Shown one piece after another: positions 28,544 through 38,132 of a stretch of 64,000 nt of DNA. Every line of letters starts with the position of its first letter. Position 1 is the first letter of the stretch. Position numbers and translations under genes: made by a program. Below the pieces are notes generated by a model that searched no databases, had not been told where the DNA came from, and worked only from the letters and a program-made list of their open reading frames with translations. Source of the DNA: Herminiimonas sp. (GTDB lineage Bacteria; Pseudomonadota; Gammaproteobacteria; Burkholderiales; Burkholderiaceae); NCBI RefSeq assembly GCF_030655415.1, contig NZ_JAURVN010000002.1, positions 468,817 to 532,816 of the forward strand, given 5' to 3'.

Positions 28544-29680
28544 ATGAGCCTACACGCCCCCCTGATCATCGACATTGCCGGCCTGACCTTAAGCAAAACC
28601 GACTGCCGCCGCCTCAAGCATCCGCTGACCGGCGGCATCATTTTGTTTGCGCGCAACTGGGAAAACCGCAAACAGTTGGCGGCGCTGTGCCGCGACATCA
28701 AAAAAGTGCGCCAGGACCTGCTGATCTGCGTGGACCATGAAGGCGGCCGCGTCCAGCGCTTCAAAAGCGATGGCTTCACCCACCTGCCGCCGATGCGCGC
28801 GCTGGGCGAGTTATGGCTCAAGGACCCCATGGCCGCGACCAACGCCGCCACCGCTTGCGGCTATGTGCTCGGTGCCGAGCTGCGCTCCTGCGGCGTGGAC
28901 TTCAGCTTCACGCCGGTGCTGGACCTGGACTATCAGGATGGTGCCCCCACGCAAGCGCAGGCGCTTGCTGCCCCCCGGGGGGGCTCGGTCAGCTTGGGGC
29001 GGCCCGGCGCTTCCCGAAGCAGTGTCATCGGCGACCGCGCGTTTGCCAGAGACCCGCGTGCCGTCAGCCTGCTGGCCAAGAGTCTGATGCACGGCCTGCT
29101 GCAAAGCGGCATGGCCAACTGCGGAAAACACTTCCCCGGGCACGGTTTTGTGAAGGCCGATTCGCACACCGACATTCCGGTGGACAGGCGCAGTCTCAAG
29201 GCCATTTTGCTGGACGACGCCGCGCCTTACGACTGGCTCAACACCACGCTCACCAGCGTGATGCCGGCGCATGTGATCTACCCCCGGGTCGATGCCCGCC
29301 CGGCAGGTTTTTCGGAAAAGTGGCTCACCTACATCCTGCGCGGCCAGCTCGGTTTCGGCGGCGCGATTTTCAGCGACGACCTGAGCATGGCCGGCGCCCG
29401 GCTGATTGATGGCAAACAAGTCAGCTACACCGAGGCGGCCATGGCCGCGCTGAACGCTGGTTGCGACATGGTTTTGCTGTGCAACCAGTCGGTCGACGGG
29501 GGCGAGGCGGTGGACGAATTGCTCGATGGCATGGCGGAAAGCCTGCTCAAAGGGGCCTGGGAGGCGCTGGAAGCCAGTGAGCTGCGCCGGCTTGATCTGC
29601 TGCCGACGACACCGGCGCACGAATGGGATGCGCTGATGGTGCATCCCGCCTACATGCATGCGATGGGGCTGATTCCCTGA
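28544..29680 (+). CDS. nagZ: Beta-N-acetylhexosaminidase NagZ, with in-frame repeat insertion
   Basis: A 378-aa GH3 family NagZ, which removes GlcNAc from anhydro-muropeptides in wall recycling. The family signature is present: VDHEGGRVQRFK, KHFPGHG (His loop ADSHTDIPVD) and SDDLSMAG with the nucleophile Asp. Between LDLDYQ and SSVIGDRAF it carries about 25 extra residues (DGAPTQAQALAAPRGGSVSLGRPGASR) whose DNA (about 28937-29022) is a copy of the dispersed 84-bp repeat. This raises the length above the usual ~340-350 aa; the frame is kept. Whether the enzyme stays active is unknown. Confidence 0.9.
   Translation: MSLHAPLIIDIAGLTLSKTDCRRLKHPLTGGIILFARNWENRKQLAALCRDIKKVRQDLLICVDHEGGRVQRFKSDGFTHLPPMRALGELWLKDPMAATNAATACGYVLGAELRSCGVDFSFTPVLDLDYQDGAPTQAQALAAPRGGSVSLGRPGASRSSVIGDRAFARDPRAVSLLAKSLMHGLLQSGMANCGKHFPGHGFVKADSHTDIPVDRRSLKAILLDDAAPYDWLNTTLTSVMPAHVIYPRVDARPAGFSEKWLTYILRGQLGFGGAIFSDDLSMAGARLIDGKQVSYTEAAMAALNAGCDMVLLCNQSVDGGEAVDELLDGMAESLLKGAWEALEASELRRLDLLPTTPAHEWDALMVHPAYMHAMGLIP
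28937..29022 (+). repeat. Dispersed C/G-rich repeat inserted inside nagZ
   Basis: GTGCCCCCACGCAAGCGC, a TGCCCCCCGGGGGGGCT block, and CTTGGGGCGGCCCGGCG, matching copies at 63.9 kb. It encodes the extra NagZ residues. Confidence 0.75.
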
Positions 29681-29801
29681 GATACGAAGAATTCCGTTCC
29701 GTTCTCTTCTTGTTGTCGCTCGGGAAAAGGCTGGGCTAGCCGGTCAGGTAATTCATGGTGTTTGTCACGGTGCTGTGTCCGATTCTTGCTAAGCTAAACA
29801 C

Positions 29802-30980
29802 ATGCCTCCTCCTGACTCTCCTTCTTCGCACAGTTCTGAAACACAAATACCCCGCATCAACCTGGCGCTGCAGGGTGGCGGCTCGCACGGTGCGTTCACC
29901 TGGGGTGTGCTCGAGGCCTTGCTGGAAGACGGACGTGTCGATCTGGAAGGCATCAGCGGCACCAGTGCCGGCGCAATGAATGCGGTGGCGCTGGCGCACG
30001 GTTTTGCCCAGTCGGAAGGCAAACCCCGGGCCGACCGGAATGACGCGGCGCGCCAGGCGCTGGACAGTTTCTGGAGCGGCATTGTCGACATGGGCGCGCT
30101 GTCGTCCTCGCTGTCGCAGATGCAGCGCGCCCCTTTTGGCATTTTGTTCGGCCAGATGGGTGGCGGCAACTGGCCGACCAAGCTGTGGGCCGATGCGATG
30201 ATGCGTTACTGGTCCAATGCGCTGTCGCCCTACCAGAGCAATCCCTTCGATATCAATCCGCTGAAGGATTTTCTCGAAAAGCAGGTGGACTTCGAACGGC
30301 TGGCAGCCGCCCAAGGTCCAGGCACGCCCAAGGTGTTTGTGGTCGCCACGCGCATGACCAGCGGCAAGGCCGAGGTGTTTGCGGGGAAACGGCTGACCGC
30401 CAGCGCGGTGATGGCCTCGGCCTGCCTGCCGATGGTGTTTCAGGCGGTGGAGATTGACGGCGACCACTACTGGGACGGTGGTTATTCCGGCAACCCGGCC
30501 ATGCACCCCTTGATCCACCACTGCGACAGCCGCGACATCGTGCTGGTGCAAATCAACCCGATCCGGCGCGACAGGCTACCGAAAAATGCCGGTGAAATCA
30601 TGGATCGCGTCAATGAGATCACCTTTAATGCGGCGCTGATTGCCGAGATGCGTGCCATTGATTTTGTCAAACGCCTGCTGGCCGAGGGCAAGCTGGACGC
30701 CACGCATTACAAAGACGTGTTGATGCATCGCATTGACGGGGGCGACGCGATGGAGAAATTCACGGCGGCGACCAAGTCGTCAACGGACAAGGCCCTGATT
30801 CATTCGCTGCGCGATCTGGGCATTGCCTGCGGCAGGCAGTGGCTGACCGAGCGCTACCGCTCGCTGGGCGTGGAGAGTACGGTCAACATTGCACATGACT
30901 ATCTGGACGACTTGCGCGTGCCGGTGAACAAGACCGAGCCACCCGTTTTTCCCTCGGGTGCAGCCCGAACGGCTTGGTGA
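29802..30980 (+). CDS. Patatin-like phospholipase
   Basis: A 392-aa patatin (RssA-type) esterase. LALQGGGSHGAF carries the oxyanion glycine motif, ISGTSAGAMNA the nucleophile Ser, and DHYWDGGYSGNPAM the Asp of the Ser-Asp dyad. There is no signal peptide, so it acts in the cytoplasm or on the inner leaflet; substrate unknown. The last ten codons (FPSGAARTAW) lie in the dispersed 40-bp repeat at 30961-31000, so the native C-terminus may have been altered. No operon partner on this strand; an intergenic stretch of 120 bases precedes it. Confidence 0.87.
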   Translation: MPPPDSPSSHSSETQIPRINLALQGGGSHGAFTWGVLEALLEDGRVDLEGISGTSAGAMNAVALAHGFAQSEGKPRADRNDAARQALDSFWSGIVDMGALSSSLSQMQRAPFGILFGQMGGGNWPTKLWADAMMRYWSNALSPYQSNPFDINPLKDFLEKQVDFERLAAAQGPGTPKVFVVATRMTSGKAEVFAGKRLTASAVMASACLPMVFQAVEIDGDHYWDGGYSGNPAMHPLIHHCDSRDIVLVQINPIRRDRLPKNAGEIMDRVNEITFNAALIAEMRAIDFVKRLLAEGKLDATHYKDVLMHRIDGGDAMEKFTAATKSSTDKALIHSLRDLGIACGRQWLTERYRSLGVESTVNIAHDYLDDLRVPVNKTEPPVFPSGAARTAW

Positions 30981-31124
30981 ACAGTATGGCGCCTTAGGCC
31001 CAATGCTGTTCATTTAAGCGCTACAACCCCGTTCGCCCTGAGCCTGTCGAAGGGTCATCACAGTGCAAACAGGCTTCGACAAGCTCAGCCCGAACGGTTA
31101 AGCGAACAGTATGGTGCTTAGGCC
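30961..31124. repeat. Imperfect 40-bp direct repeats flanking a palindromic repeat
   Basis: Direct copies at 30961-31000 and 31086-31124 share CAGCCCGAACGG...GAACAGTATGG.G.CTTAGGCC. The palindrome at 31029-31097 (CCGTTCGCCCTGAGCCTGTCGAAGGG against CAGGCTTCGACAAGCTCAGCCCGAACGG) is of the TTCGACAAGCTCAG type, widespread in proteobacteria. One copy contains the patatin stop codon and the other the acnB stop. Confidence 0.7.
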
Positions 31125-33733
31125 GGCACGCCATCTTTCACGGTATCCGCCACGTCTGTGTAATCTTTGACCTGGTCAAAGTTCAGATACTGGTACACCG
31201 TGTCGCTGGCCGCCATCAGCACGCCCATGTCGGCCATGTACTCGGCGTTGTTCGGAATGCGGCCCAGCTTGGAGCAGATGGCGGCCAGTTCGGCGGAACC
31301 GAGGTACACATTGGAGTTTTTGCCCAGACGATTCGGGAAGTTGCGCGTCGAGGTGGAAAACACGGTGGCGCCTTCTTTGACCTGGGCCTGGTTGCCCATG
31401 CATAGGCTGCAGCCCGGCATTTCCATGCGCGCGCCGGCCGAGCCCAGCACGCCGTAGTGGCCTTCTTCGCTCAACTGCCTGGCGTCCATCTTGGTCGGCG
31501 GCGCCATCCAGAGCTTGACCGGAATGTCGCGTTTGTTCTCTAGCAGCTTGGACGCTGCGCGGAAGTGGCCGATGTTGGTCATGCAACTGCCGATGAATAC
31601 TTCGTCGATCTTCGCACCGGCCACATCGCTCAGGGTTTTCACATCGTCCGGGTCGTTCGGGCAGGCGACGATGGGCTCATGGATGTCGGCCAGGTCGATC
31701 TCGATGATGGCGGCGTATTCGGCATCGGCGTCACCTTTGAGCAACTGCGGGTCGGCCAGCCAGGCTTGCATCGCGGCGATGCGGCGCTTGATGGTGCGCG
31801 TATCCTCGTATCCGCTTGCAATCATCCACTTGAGCATGGTGATGTTGCTGTTGATGTACTCGATGATCGGTTCCTTGTTCAGATGAACCGTGCAGCCGCC
31901 CGCCGAACGCTCGGCCGACGCATCGCTCAGCTCGAACGCCTGCTCGACCTTCAGGTCCGGCAGGCCTTCAATTTCAAGAATGCGGCCCGAGAAAATGTTT
32001 TTCTTGGCGCTTTTGGCCACCGTCAGCAAGCCGGCCTTGATCGCGTACAAGGGAATCGCATTGACCAGGTCGCGCAAGGTAATGCCGGGCTGCATCTTGC
32101 CCTTGAAACGCACCAGCACACTCTCGGGCATGTCCAGCGGCATCACGCCGGTGGCGGCGCCAAAAGCCACCAGGCCGGAGCCTGCGGGGAAACTGATGCC
32201 GATGGGGAAGCGGGTGTGGCTGTCGCCGCCGGTGCCCACGGTGTCGGGCAGCAGCATGCGGTTGAGCCAACTGTGGATGATGCCGTCGCCGGGGCGCAGC
32301 GGCACACCGCCACGTGTGCTGATGAAATCAGGCAGCTCGTGATGCATCTTCACATCGACTGGTTTCGGATAAGCCGCGGTGTGGCAGAAAGACTGCATCA
32401 CCAGATCGGCGCTGAAGCCCAGGCAGGCCAGGTCTTTCAACTCGTCGCGGGTCATCGGGCCGGTGGTGTCCTGCGAGCCTACCGAGGTCATCTTCGGTTC
32501 GCAGTAAGTGCCGGGGCGCACGCCTTGGCCTTCAGGCAGGCCGACGGCGCGGCCGACCATTTTCTGCGCCAGGGTGAAGCCGCGGCCGCTGTCGGCCGGG
32601 TTCTGCGGCAAACGGAATTGCGTTGACACCGGCAAGCCCAGCGCGGTGCGCGCCTTGGCAGTCAGGCCGCGGCCGACGATCAGGGGAATGCGGCCACCGG
32701 CGCGCACTTCGTCAAACAGCACATCGCTCTTGAGCCCGAACTCGGCAATGACCTTGCCGTCTTTCAGGACCTTGCCTTTGTAAGGGCGCAGCTCGATCAC
32801 GTCGCCCATGGCCATCTGGCTCACGTCAAGCTCGATCGGCAGTGCGCCGGAGTCTTCCATCGTGTTGTAGAAAATCGGCGCGATTTTGCCGCCCAGGCAG
32901 ACACCGCCAAAGCGTTTGTTCGGTACGTGGGGAATATCTTGCCCGGTGAACCACAGCACCGAATTGGTGGCGGACTTGCGGGAGGATCCGGTGCCCACCA
33001 CGTCGCCGACGTAGGCCACGAGGTTGCCCCTGGCCTTGAGCTCTTCAATGAACTTGACCGGGCCGCGTTTGCCGTCTTCTTCCGGCGTGACACCGGGGCG
33101 GGCATTCTTGTGCATGGCCAGCGCGTGCAGCGGAATATCGGGGCGGCTCCAGGCGTCGGGCGCGGGCGACAAGTCGTCGGTGTTGATCTCGCCGGCCACC
33201 TTGAACACGGTCAGCTTGATGGATTCGGGCACTTCCGGGCGGCTGGTGAACCACTCGGCATCAGCCCAGCTTTGCAGCACGGCTTTTGCGTAGGTGTTGC
33301 CCTTGTCGGCTTTTTCCTGGACGTCGTGGAACTGGTCGAACATCAGCAGCGTATTCTTCAGGCCGTTGGCAGCTTGCGTGGCAACGCTGTCCTGCGCGTC
33401 GTCGAGCAGGTCGATCATCGGGCTGATGTTGTAGCCGCCCAGCATGGTGCCCAGCAGTTGCGTGGCTTTTTCACGCGAGATCAGCGCGCACTTTTCGGTG
33501 CCGTGCGCCACCGCCGCCAGGTAGCTGGCCTTGACCTTGGCCGCATCGTCCACGCCGGCGGGAACGCGGTGGGTGATCAGATCGAGCAAAAACGCTTCTT
33601 CGCCTTTGGGCGGATTTTTCAGCAGATCAATCACTTCGCCAGTCTGCTTGGCAGACAAGGGCAGCGGCGGAATGCCCAGTGCCGCGCGTTCGGCGACATG
33701 CTGACGGTAGCTTGAAATGAACTGGGGCAACAT
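31118..33733 (-). CDS. acnB: Aconitate hydratase B
   Basis: An 871-aa AcnB that interconverts citrate and isocitrate with a [4Fe-4S] cluster. Cluster ligands are in [17 protein letters not shown] and [11 protein letters not shown]. An N-terminal HEAT-like domain, found only in AcnB, precedes the catalytic domains. Starts with ATG at 33733, with a strong Shine-Dalgarno (AGGAG). The last codons (VKDGVPA) lie in the dispersed repeat. In the window a second aconitase, AcnA, is at 61 kb. Confidence 0.96.
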   Translation of the reverse strand: MLPQFISSYRQHVAERAALGIPPLPLSAKQTGEVIDLLKNPPKGEEAFLLDLITHRVPAGVDDAAKVKASYLAAVAHGTEKCALISREKATQLLGTMLGGYNISPMIDLLDDAQDSVATQAANGLKNTLLMFDQFHDVQEKADKGNTYAKAVLQSWADAEWFTSRPEVPESIKLTVFKVAGEINTDDLSPAPDAWSRPDIPLHALAMHKNARPGVTPEEDGKRGPVKFIEELKARGNLVAYVGDVVGTGSSRKSATNSVLWFTGQDIPHVPNKRFGGVCLGGKIAPIFYNTMEDSGALPIELDVSQMAMGDVIELRPYKGKVLKDGKVIAEFGLKSDVLFDEVRAGGRIPLIVGRGLTAKARTALGLPVSTQFRLPQNPADSGRGFTLAQKMVGRAVGLPEGQGVRPGTYCEPKMTSVGSQDTTGPMTRDELKDLACLGFSADLVMQSFCHTAAYPKPVDVKMHHELPDFISTRGGVPLRPGDGIIHSWLNRMLLPDTVGTGGDSHTRFPIGISFPAGSGLVAFGAATGVMPLDMPESVLVRFKGKMQPGITLRDLVNAIPLYAIKAGLLTVAKSAKKNIFSGRILEIEGLPDLKVEQAFELSDASAERSAGGCTVHLNKEPIIEYINSNITMLKWMIASGYEDTRTIKRRIAAMQAWLADPQLLKGDADAEYAAIIEIDLADIHEPIVACPNDPDDVKTLSDVAGAKIDEVFIGSCMTNIGHFRAASKLLENKRDIPVKLWMAPPTKMDARQLSEEGHYGVLGSAGARMEMPGCSLCMGNQAQVKEGATVFSTSTRNFPNRLGKNSNVYLGSAELAAICSKLGRIPNNAEYMADMGVLMAASDTVYQYLNFDQVKDYTDVADTVKDGVPA

Positions 33734-33779
33734 GGTTTCTTCTCCTGTATTCAAAAATCGGCTGGATCGCGGAACGCGT

Positions 33780-34397
33780 TCATTCGGACGGCATGGATGG
33801 CCGCGCCGCGCCCGTATCGGCCTGGGTGGGCGCCGCCTGGACGACCATGGGCACCGGGGCATCCAGAATGCTGGGGAGTGGGTTCTTTTTCAGCTCGTCG
33901 GCAACAGCCACCTGCGCCGGGCTCATGCATTCGTCGGCAAGCCGCTGGCCCAGCTTCTGGCTCATCAGCATGGACTTGTTGCCCAGTTGCAGCCACATCG
34001 CGCCGGCTCTAGGGTCTTCCAGACGGATCGCGCCGGTACGGCTTTCGACCGGATGCATATGGAACCGGGCTGTCCTGGTCTGCACGAGGAAAAGGCCCGG
34101 TCGCTTGTCGCTCGGCGTGATGGTGACGGAAGCGCCCAGCTCGCAGGCGATGAGGCCGACATAAACACGCTTGGCGATCTCCATGTCTTCTGCGGTCAGC
34201 TTGACGTTGGGATCGTCGTCGATGGCGGTCACTTCTTCAACGGCTCTGGCGGCAGACTGTCTGATGGGTACACGCGGTTTGGGCGCGGCCGGTTTGGCGC
34301 TTGCAGCCTGGGCAGTGGCTGTTGTGGGCTGGGCCGTCTGAGCCAGCAGCAAGGCGGGCGCAGCGAGAATAATTGCGGCGGCAAAAATGAGTCTCAT
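33780..34397 (-). CDS. Conserved secreted protein of unknown function
   Basis: A 205-aa protein. A signal peptide ([20 protein letters not shown]) is followed by an Ala/Pro-rich linker and a domain with [24 protein letters not shown] and [14 protein letters not shown]. Two Cys residues (about 90 and 160) could form a disulphide. I do not recognise the family. It lies between acnB and the CitE-like gene on the same strand, 46 bases upstream of acnB, suggesting co-transcription with TCA genes. SD AAGGAA. Confidence 0.7.
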   Translation of the reverse strand: MRLIFAAAIILAAPALLLAQTAQPTTATAQAASAKPAAPKPRVPIRQSAARAVEEVTAIDDDPNVKLTAEDMEIAKRVYVGLIACELGASVTITPSDKRPGLFLVQTRTARFHMHPVESRTGAIRLEDPRAGAMWLQLGNKSMLMSQKLGQRLADECMSPAQVAVADELKKNPLPSILDAPVPMVVQAAPTQADTGAARPSMPSE

Positions 34398-34425
34398 GAG
34401 GGTTCCTTGAAAACGGTGGACCAAA

Positions 34426-35415
34426 TCAATTCAGCGTGGCGGCAAAGTAGCCTTGCGCCTCGGGCGGCAAAACACGGCCGGTCTGGTGGGCGCGCTCCAG
34501 CACCTGCCAGAAATAGCGGTAACTGGCGCGATCATGCAAGCTGGCTTGAAAACTGATGGGGGCCCAATCGGCGCGGTCGGCAGCGGCTATTATTTTTGCG
34601 GCGTTTTCAATCTCGCCTTCGCTCGGGGCAAAAGCCTCCAGGATGGGGCGGATCTGGCTCGGGTGAATGCTCCACATCCGGGTGTAGCCAAATTCGCGGG
34701 CGGCCTTGCCGGCAGCGGCTTTCATCGCCGCAGTGTCACTGAATTCCGTGACAACGCAATGCGAGGGGACTTTGCCCCAGGCGTGACAGCCTGACGCAAT
34801 TTCCAGCTTGGCGCGCACCACCAGCGGATGCGTGAATTGCCCCAAGCTGCTCATGCCGTCCACCGGAATCGCCCCGCCGTGGCTGGAGACAAAGTCCATC
34901 AAACCAAAACTGAGCGACTGCACCCGCGGATGCGCGGCAATCTCGAAGGCGCGATGTACCGCGGCGGGCGACTCCAGCAGCACATGCAGCGGCACATCGG
35001 CCTGCGACACGGCCGCCAGCGCGCTGACAACGCGGTTGACCACATCGACGGACTCGACCTTGGGAATCATGATGTGGCTGAGCCGGTGCCCCACCTTGCC
35101 GGCAATGGTGGCAATGTCCGATTCAAACGCCGGATGATCCACCGCATGAACCCGCACCGCCACACGCGCCTTGTCGCTGGCCAGCGACACCAGCGCGACG
35201 ACCAGCGCGGCATGGTCGGCCTCGCCGCCGACCGGGGCGCCGTCTTCGCAGTCCAGCGTCACGTCAAACACGCAAGTGCCGAACTCTTCCGTCATTTCGG
35301 CCTGCAATTGCAGGCTTTTACGCATCCGCGTCTCGACGCCGCTGTAATGGTCGCAAACCGGCAGAAAAGCTGTTGCGGCCTGGGCGCCAAGGAGGATGTC
35401 GCGGGGGTGGGTCAT
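34426..35415 (-). CDS. CitE/HpcH-type lyase (HpcH/HpaI aldolase family)
   Basis: A 329-aa CitE-like protein. The fold is the HpcH/HpaI TIM barrel: DVTLDCEDGAP carries the metal-binding acidic pair, IMIPKVES the Lys-Glu segment, and SFGLMDFVSSHGG the metal/phosphate site, ending with YTRMWSIHPSQIRPI. Members cleave citryl-CoA, malyl-CoA or beta-methylmalyl-CoA. There are no citD/citF partners, so it is not citrate lyase; a malyl-CoA or related lyase feeding the TCA cycle is plausible. It sits between mdh and acnB on the minus strand. Confidence 0.8.
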   Translation of the reverse strand: MTHPRDILLGAQAATAFLPVCDHYSGVETRMRKSLQLQAEMTEEFGTCVFDVTLDCEDGAPVGGEADHAALVVALVSLASDKARVAVRVHAVDHPAFESDIATIAGKVGHRLSHIMIPKVESVDVVNRVVSALAAVSQADVPLHVLLESPAAVHRAFEIAAHPRVQSLSFGLMDFVSSHGGAIPVDGMSSLGQFTHPLVVRAKLEIASGCHAWGKVPSHCVVTEFSDTAAMKAAAGKAAREFGYTRMWSIHPSQIRPILEAFAPSEGEIENAAKIIAAADRADWAPISFQASLHDRASYRYFWQVLERAHQTGRVLPPEAQGYFAATLN

Positions 35416-35438
35416 GGGGTTGGACTTTGGGATTTTCT

Positions 35439-35536
35439 CCTTCCCCCGCTGGGGGAAGGCTGGGAGGGGGGTCGTGTGTCGGCAAACGGGACTTGGCGCG
35501 CGGCCCCCGCCCCAGCCCTCCCCCGGAGAGGGAGGG
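35439..35536. repeat. Two inverted repeats between mdh and the CitE-like gene
   Basis: CCTTCCCCC/GGGGGAAGG (35439-35447, 35451-35459) and CCCTCCC/GGGAGGG (35516-35522, 35530-35536). Both are C/G-rich hairpins of a type common in Burkholderiales intergenic DNA, with no T tail. Confidence 0.6.
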
Positions 35537-35547
35537 AGCGAACTGCC

Positions 35548-36534
35548 TTAGAGCAGATGCGCCACGCCGGCCTGTTCATCCTGCAATTCCTTGAGCGTCT
35601 TGTCGATGCGCTCCTGGCTGAATGCGTCGATTTCAAGGCCTTCGACCAGCTTGTACTCGCCGCCTTCGCAGGTGACCGGAAAGCCGAACATCGTGTCTTT
35701 CGGAATGCCGTACTGGCCGTCCGACGGAATGCCCATCGTGACCCACTTGCCCTGGGTGCCCAAGGCCCAGTCGCGCATATGGTCGATGGCGGCGTTGGCC
35801 GCCGAAGCGGCCGAGGACGAGCCGCGCGCCTCGATGATCGCGGCGCCGCGCTTGCCAACGGTCGGCAGGAAGGTGTTGGCGTTCCATTCCTGGTCATTGA
35901 TCATCTTGGCAACGCTCTGTCCGTTGAGGGTGGCGAAACGGTAGTCGGCATACATCGTCGGCGAGTGGTTGCCCCAGACGGTGAGCTTTTCGATGTCAGC
36001 CACCGCCTTGCCGGTCTTGGCGGCAATCTGGCTCAGGGCGCGGTTGTGGTCCAGGCGCAGCATGGCGGTGAAGTTCTTGCGCGGCAGATCCGGCGCGCTC
36101 TTCATGGCGATATAGGCATTGGTGTTGGCGGGGTTGCCGACGACCAGCACCTTGACGTTGCGGCTGGCCACGGCGTTGAGCGCCTTGCCCTGGGCCGTGA
36201 AAATGGCACCGTTGACGGCCAGCAGTTCGGCGCGCTCCATGCCGGGGCCGCGCGGACGCGAACCGACCAGCAGGGCGTAGTCGGCGTCCTTGAAGGCCGT
36301 CATCGGGTCGCCGTGGGCCTCCATGCCGACCAGCAGCGGGAACGCACAGTCGTCGAGCTCCATCATCACGCCCTTGAGCGCCTTTTGCGGGCCTTCGACC
36401 GGCACTTCCAGCAGTTGCAGAATCACCGGCTGGTCCTTGCCCAGCATCTCGCCGGAAGCAATGCGAAACAGCAGCGCATAACCGATTTGACCAGCGGCCC
36501 CCGTAACGGCAACACGGACGGGTTTTTTGCTCAT
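35548..36534 (-). CDS. mdh: Malate dehydrogenase
   Basis: A 328-aa NAD-dependent [15 protein letters not shown] is the nucleotide-binding loop; the catalytic His is in [12 protein letters not shown], and [10 protein letters not shown] precedes the substrate region. Starts with ATG at 36534; longer frame upstream is not family-like. It is divergent from gntR, with the operator region between them, and followed by the CitE-like gene. Confidence 0.96.
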   Translation of the reverse strand: MSKKPVRVAVTGAAGQIGYALLFRIASGEMLGKDQPVILQLLEVPVEGPQKALKGVMMELDDCAFPLLVGMEAHGDPMTAFKDADYALLVGSRPRGPGMERAELLAVNGAIFTAQGKALNAVASRNVKVLVVGNPANTNAYIAMKSAPDLPRKNFTAMLRLDHNRALSQIAAKTGKAVADIEKLTVWGNHSPTMYADYRFATLNGQSVAKMINDQEWNANTFLPTVGKRGAAIIEARGSSSAASAANAAIDHMRDWALGTQGKWVTMGIPSDGQYGIPKDTMFGFPVTCEGGEYKLVEGLEIDAFSQERIDKTLKELQDEQAGVAHLL

Positions 36535-36703
36535 GATTGAGAACTCCAGGAAGGTTGTGAATCGGTTGTTGAAACGGGTAGGAACGAAGTGTTTTTTTCG
36601 CGGCTTGCGGCACCTGAAAAAGCATGCGAACTGCGTCATACTGGCGCCCGCCTTGCGTCCACTCAGCCGAAGATTCTACGCTCGAAAACCGAGGGTCGTC
36701 AAT

Positions 36704-36731
36704 TTGTCTTATGTCTTATATAAGATAAGAT
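36704..36731 (+). promoter_or_regulatory. GntR-type operator array at mdh/gntR
   Basis: Two tandem GTCTTAT (36706-36712 and 36713-36719) face two ATAAGAT-type half sites, and TCTTATATAAGA (36714-36725) is a perfect 12-bp palindrome. The array overlaps a possible gntR promoter (TTGTCT 36704-36709, 16-base spacer, TAAGAT 36726-36731). It is likely bound by the adjacent GntR regulator; it would control gntR and mdh. Confidence 0.55.
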
Positions 36732-36753
36732 TCGGGTCAATTGAAATCATTCC

Positions 36754-37542
36754 ATGGCGATCCTCCCCAGCCCTCTGTCAGACCCTGTTGCGTCCGCAGC
36801 CGAGACGGGCGCCGTCACGCCGGCCTTCAGTCCGCTGTACCAGCAGATCAAGGCGCTGATTTTGCAGAGCCTGCAGGCCGGCGAGTGGAAACCGGGCGAA
36901 GTGATTCCCAGCGAAATGGACCTGGCCGCGCGCTTTCACGTCAGTCAGGGCACGGTGCGCAAGGCCATCGACGAGCTGGCCGCCGAGAACCTGGTGATGC
37001 GACGTCAGGGCAAAGGCACGTTTGTCTCCACCCATGCCGAGCAGCGGGTGCAGTACCGATTCTTGCGCCTGATGCCGGAAAGCGGCGACGCCGGCAGTGA
37101 AGGCCCGGCCGAGCGCCAGATCATCGACTGCAAACGGCTGCGCGCGCCCGCCGACATTGCGCGGGCGCTCGCCCTGCGCAGCGGTGACGCGGTGCTGCAA
37201 GTGCGCCGCGTGCTGGCATTTCAGGACGCGCCGACGATTCTGGAAGACCTGTGGCTGCCGGGCGGCCCGTTCAAGGGCTTGACCGCGGAGCGGCTGGCCG
37301 GCTACCGCGGCCCCATGTACGCGCTGTTCGAAACCGAGTTCGGTGTGCGCATGGTGCGGGCCGAGGAAAAAATCCGGGCTGTCGCGGCCGATGCCGTGGC
37401 GGCGCAACTGCTGGACGTGCCGGCAGGCACCCCCTTGTTGAGCGTGGAGCGCACGGCGTTCACTTACAACGGCACACCGATGGAACTGCGCCGCGGCCTC
37501 TACAGAACCGATACGCACCACTACAAAAACGAACTCAGTTGA
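36754..37542 (+). CDS. GntR family transcriptional regulator (UTRA type)
   Basis: A 262-aa regulator. The N-terminal winged helix-turn-helix reads LYQQIKALILQSL...EVIPSEMDLAARFHVSQGTVRKAIDEL; the C-terminal UTRA ligand domain spans about residues 110-255, ending MELRRGLYRTD. It is encoded between mdh (divergent) and sdhC (same strand), so it probably regulates TCA genes and itself. The effector is not known. Confidence 0.85.
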   Translation: MAILPSPLSDPVASAAETGAVTPAFSPLYQQIKALILQSLQAGEWKPGEVIPSEMDLAARFHVSQGTVRKAIDELAAENLVMRRQGKGTFVSTHAEQRVQYRFLRLMPESGDAGSEGPAERQIIDCKRLRAPADIARALALRSGDAVLQVRRVLAFQDAPTILEDLWLPGGPFKGLTAERLAGYRGPMYALFETEFGVRMVRAEEKIRAVAADAVAAQLLDVPAGTPLLSVERTAFTYNGTPMELRRGLYRTDTHHYKNELS

Positions 37543-37675
37543 TGACCTCCGTCAAGCAAGCCACGAGGGGTTTCACGGGGGGGTGCTGCGTTGCAATAGA
37601 ATTTACATGTTTTCAGTTGTAATTGAGCAACCCAGTTACCAACCAGTTCCCAGTATTCCCCACGAAAGCCCAACC

Positions 37676-38119
37676 ATGACAGAGCTGGCATCCAAACAGC
37701 GCCTAACGCGGCCTGAATTCCGCAACATCAACGCGTTCAAAGACCTGACGACCTACCGCATGACCCCGGCGGCCTGGGTCTCCATCCTGCATCGTGCCAG
37801 CGGCGCCATCCTGTTCCTGCTGATGCCTTTCATCATCTGGATGTTCGACACCTCGATTTCTTCCGAAATTTCGTTCGAAAAATTCAAGGCAGCCTTCAAC
37901 GTCGGCATGCTGGGTTTGCCGGGCTTCATCTGGAAGCTGGCGGCCCTGGCGCTGATCTGGGCCTACCTGCACCACTTCATCGCCGGACTGCGCCATCTCT
38001 ACATGGACGCAACACACAGGCTCAGCAACGAATTCGGCAAAAGCACGGCGCTGGTCACCTTGGGCCTGAGCATTTTTCTGACGCTGGTGCTGGGCGCCAA
38101 GCTGTTCGGCCTTTACTAA
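37676..38119 (+). CDS. sdhC: Succinate dehydrogenase cytochrome b subunit
   Basis: A 147-aa membrane anchor with three predicted transmembrane helices. It has RMTPAAWVSILHRASGAILF (the conserved S-x-x-HR-x-(S/T)G motif) and YLHHFIAGLRHLYMD, where the haem-b His is located. It binds ubiquinone with SdhD. Starts with ATG at 37676. Confidence 0.94.
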   Translation: MTELASKQRLTRPEFRNINAFKDLTTYRMTPAAWVSILHRASGAILFLLMPFIIWMFDTSISSEISFEKFKAAFNVGMLGLPGFIWKLAALALIWAYLHHFIAGLRHLYMDATHRLSNEFGKSTALVTLGLSIFLTLVLGAKLFGLY

Positions 38120-38132
38120 CAAGGAGCAACTG

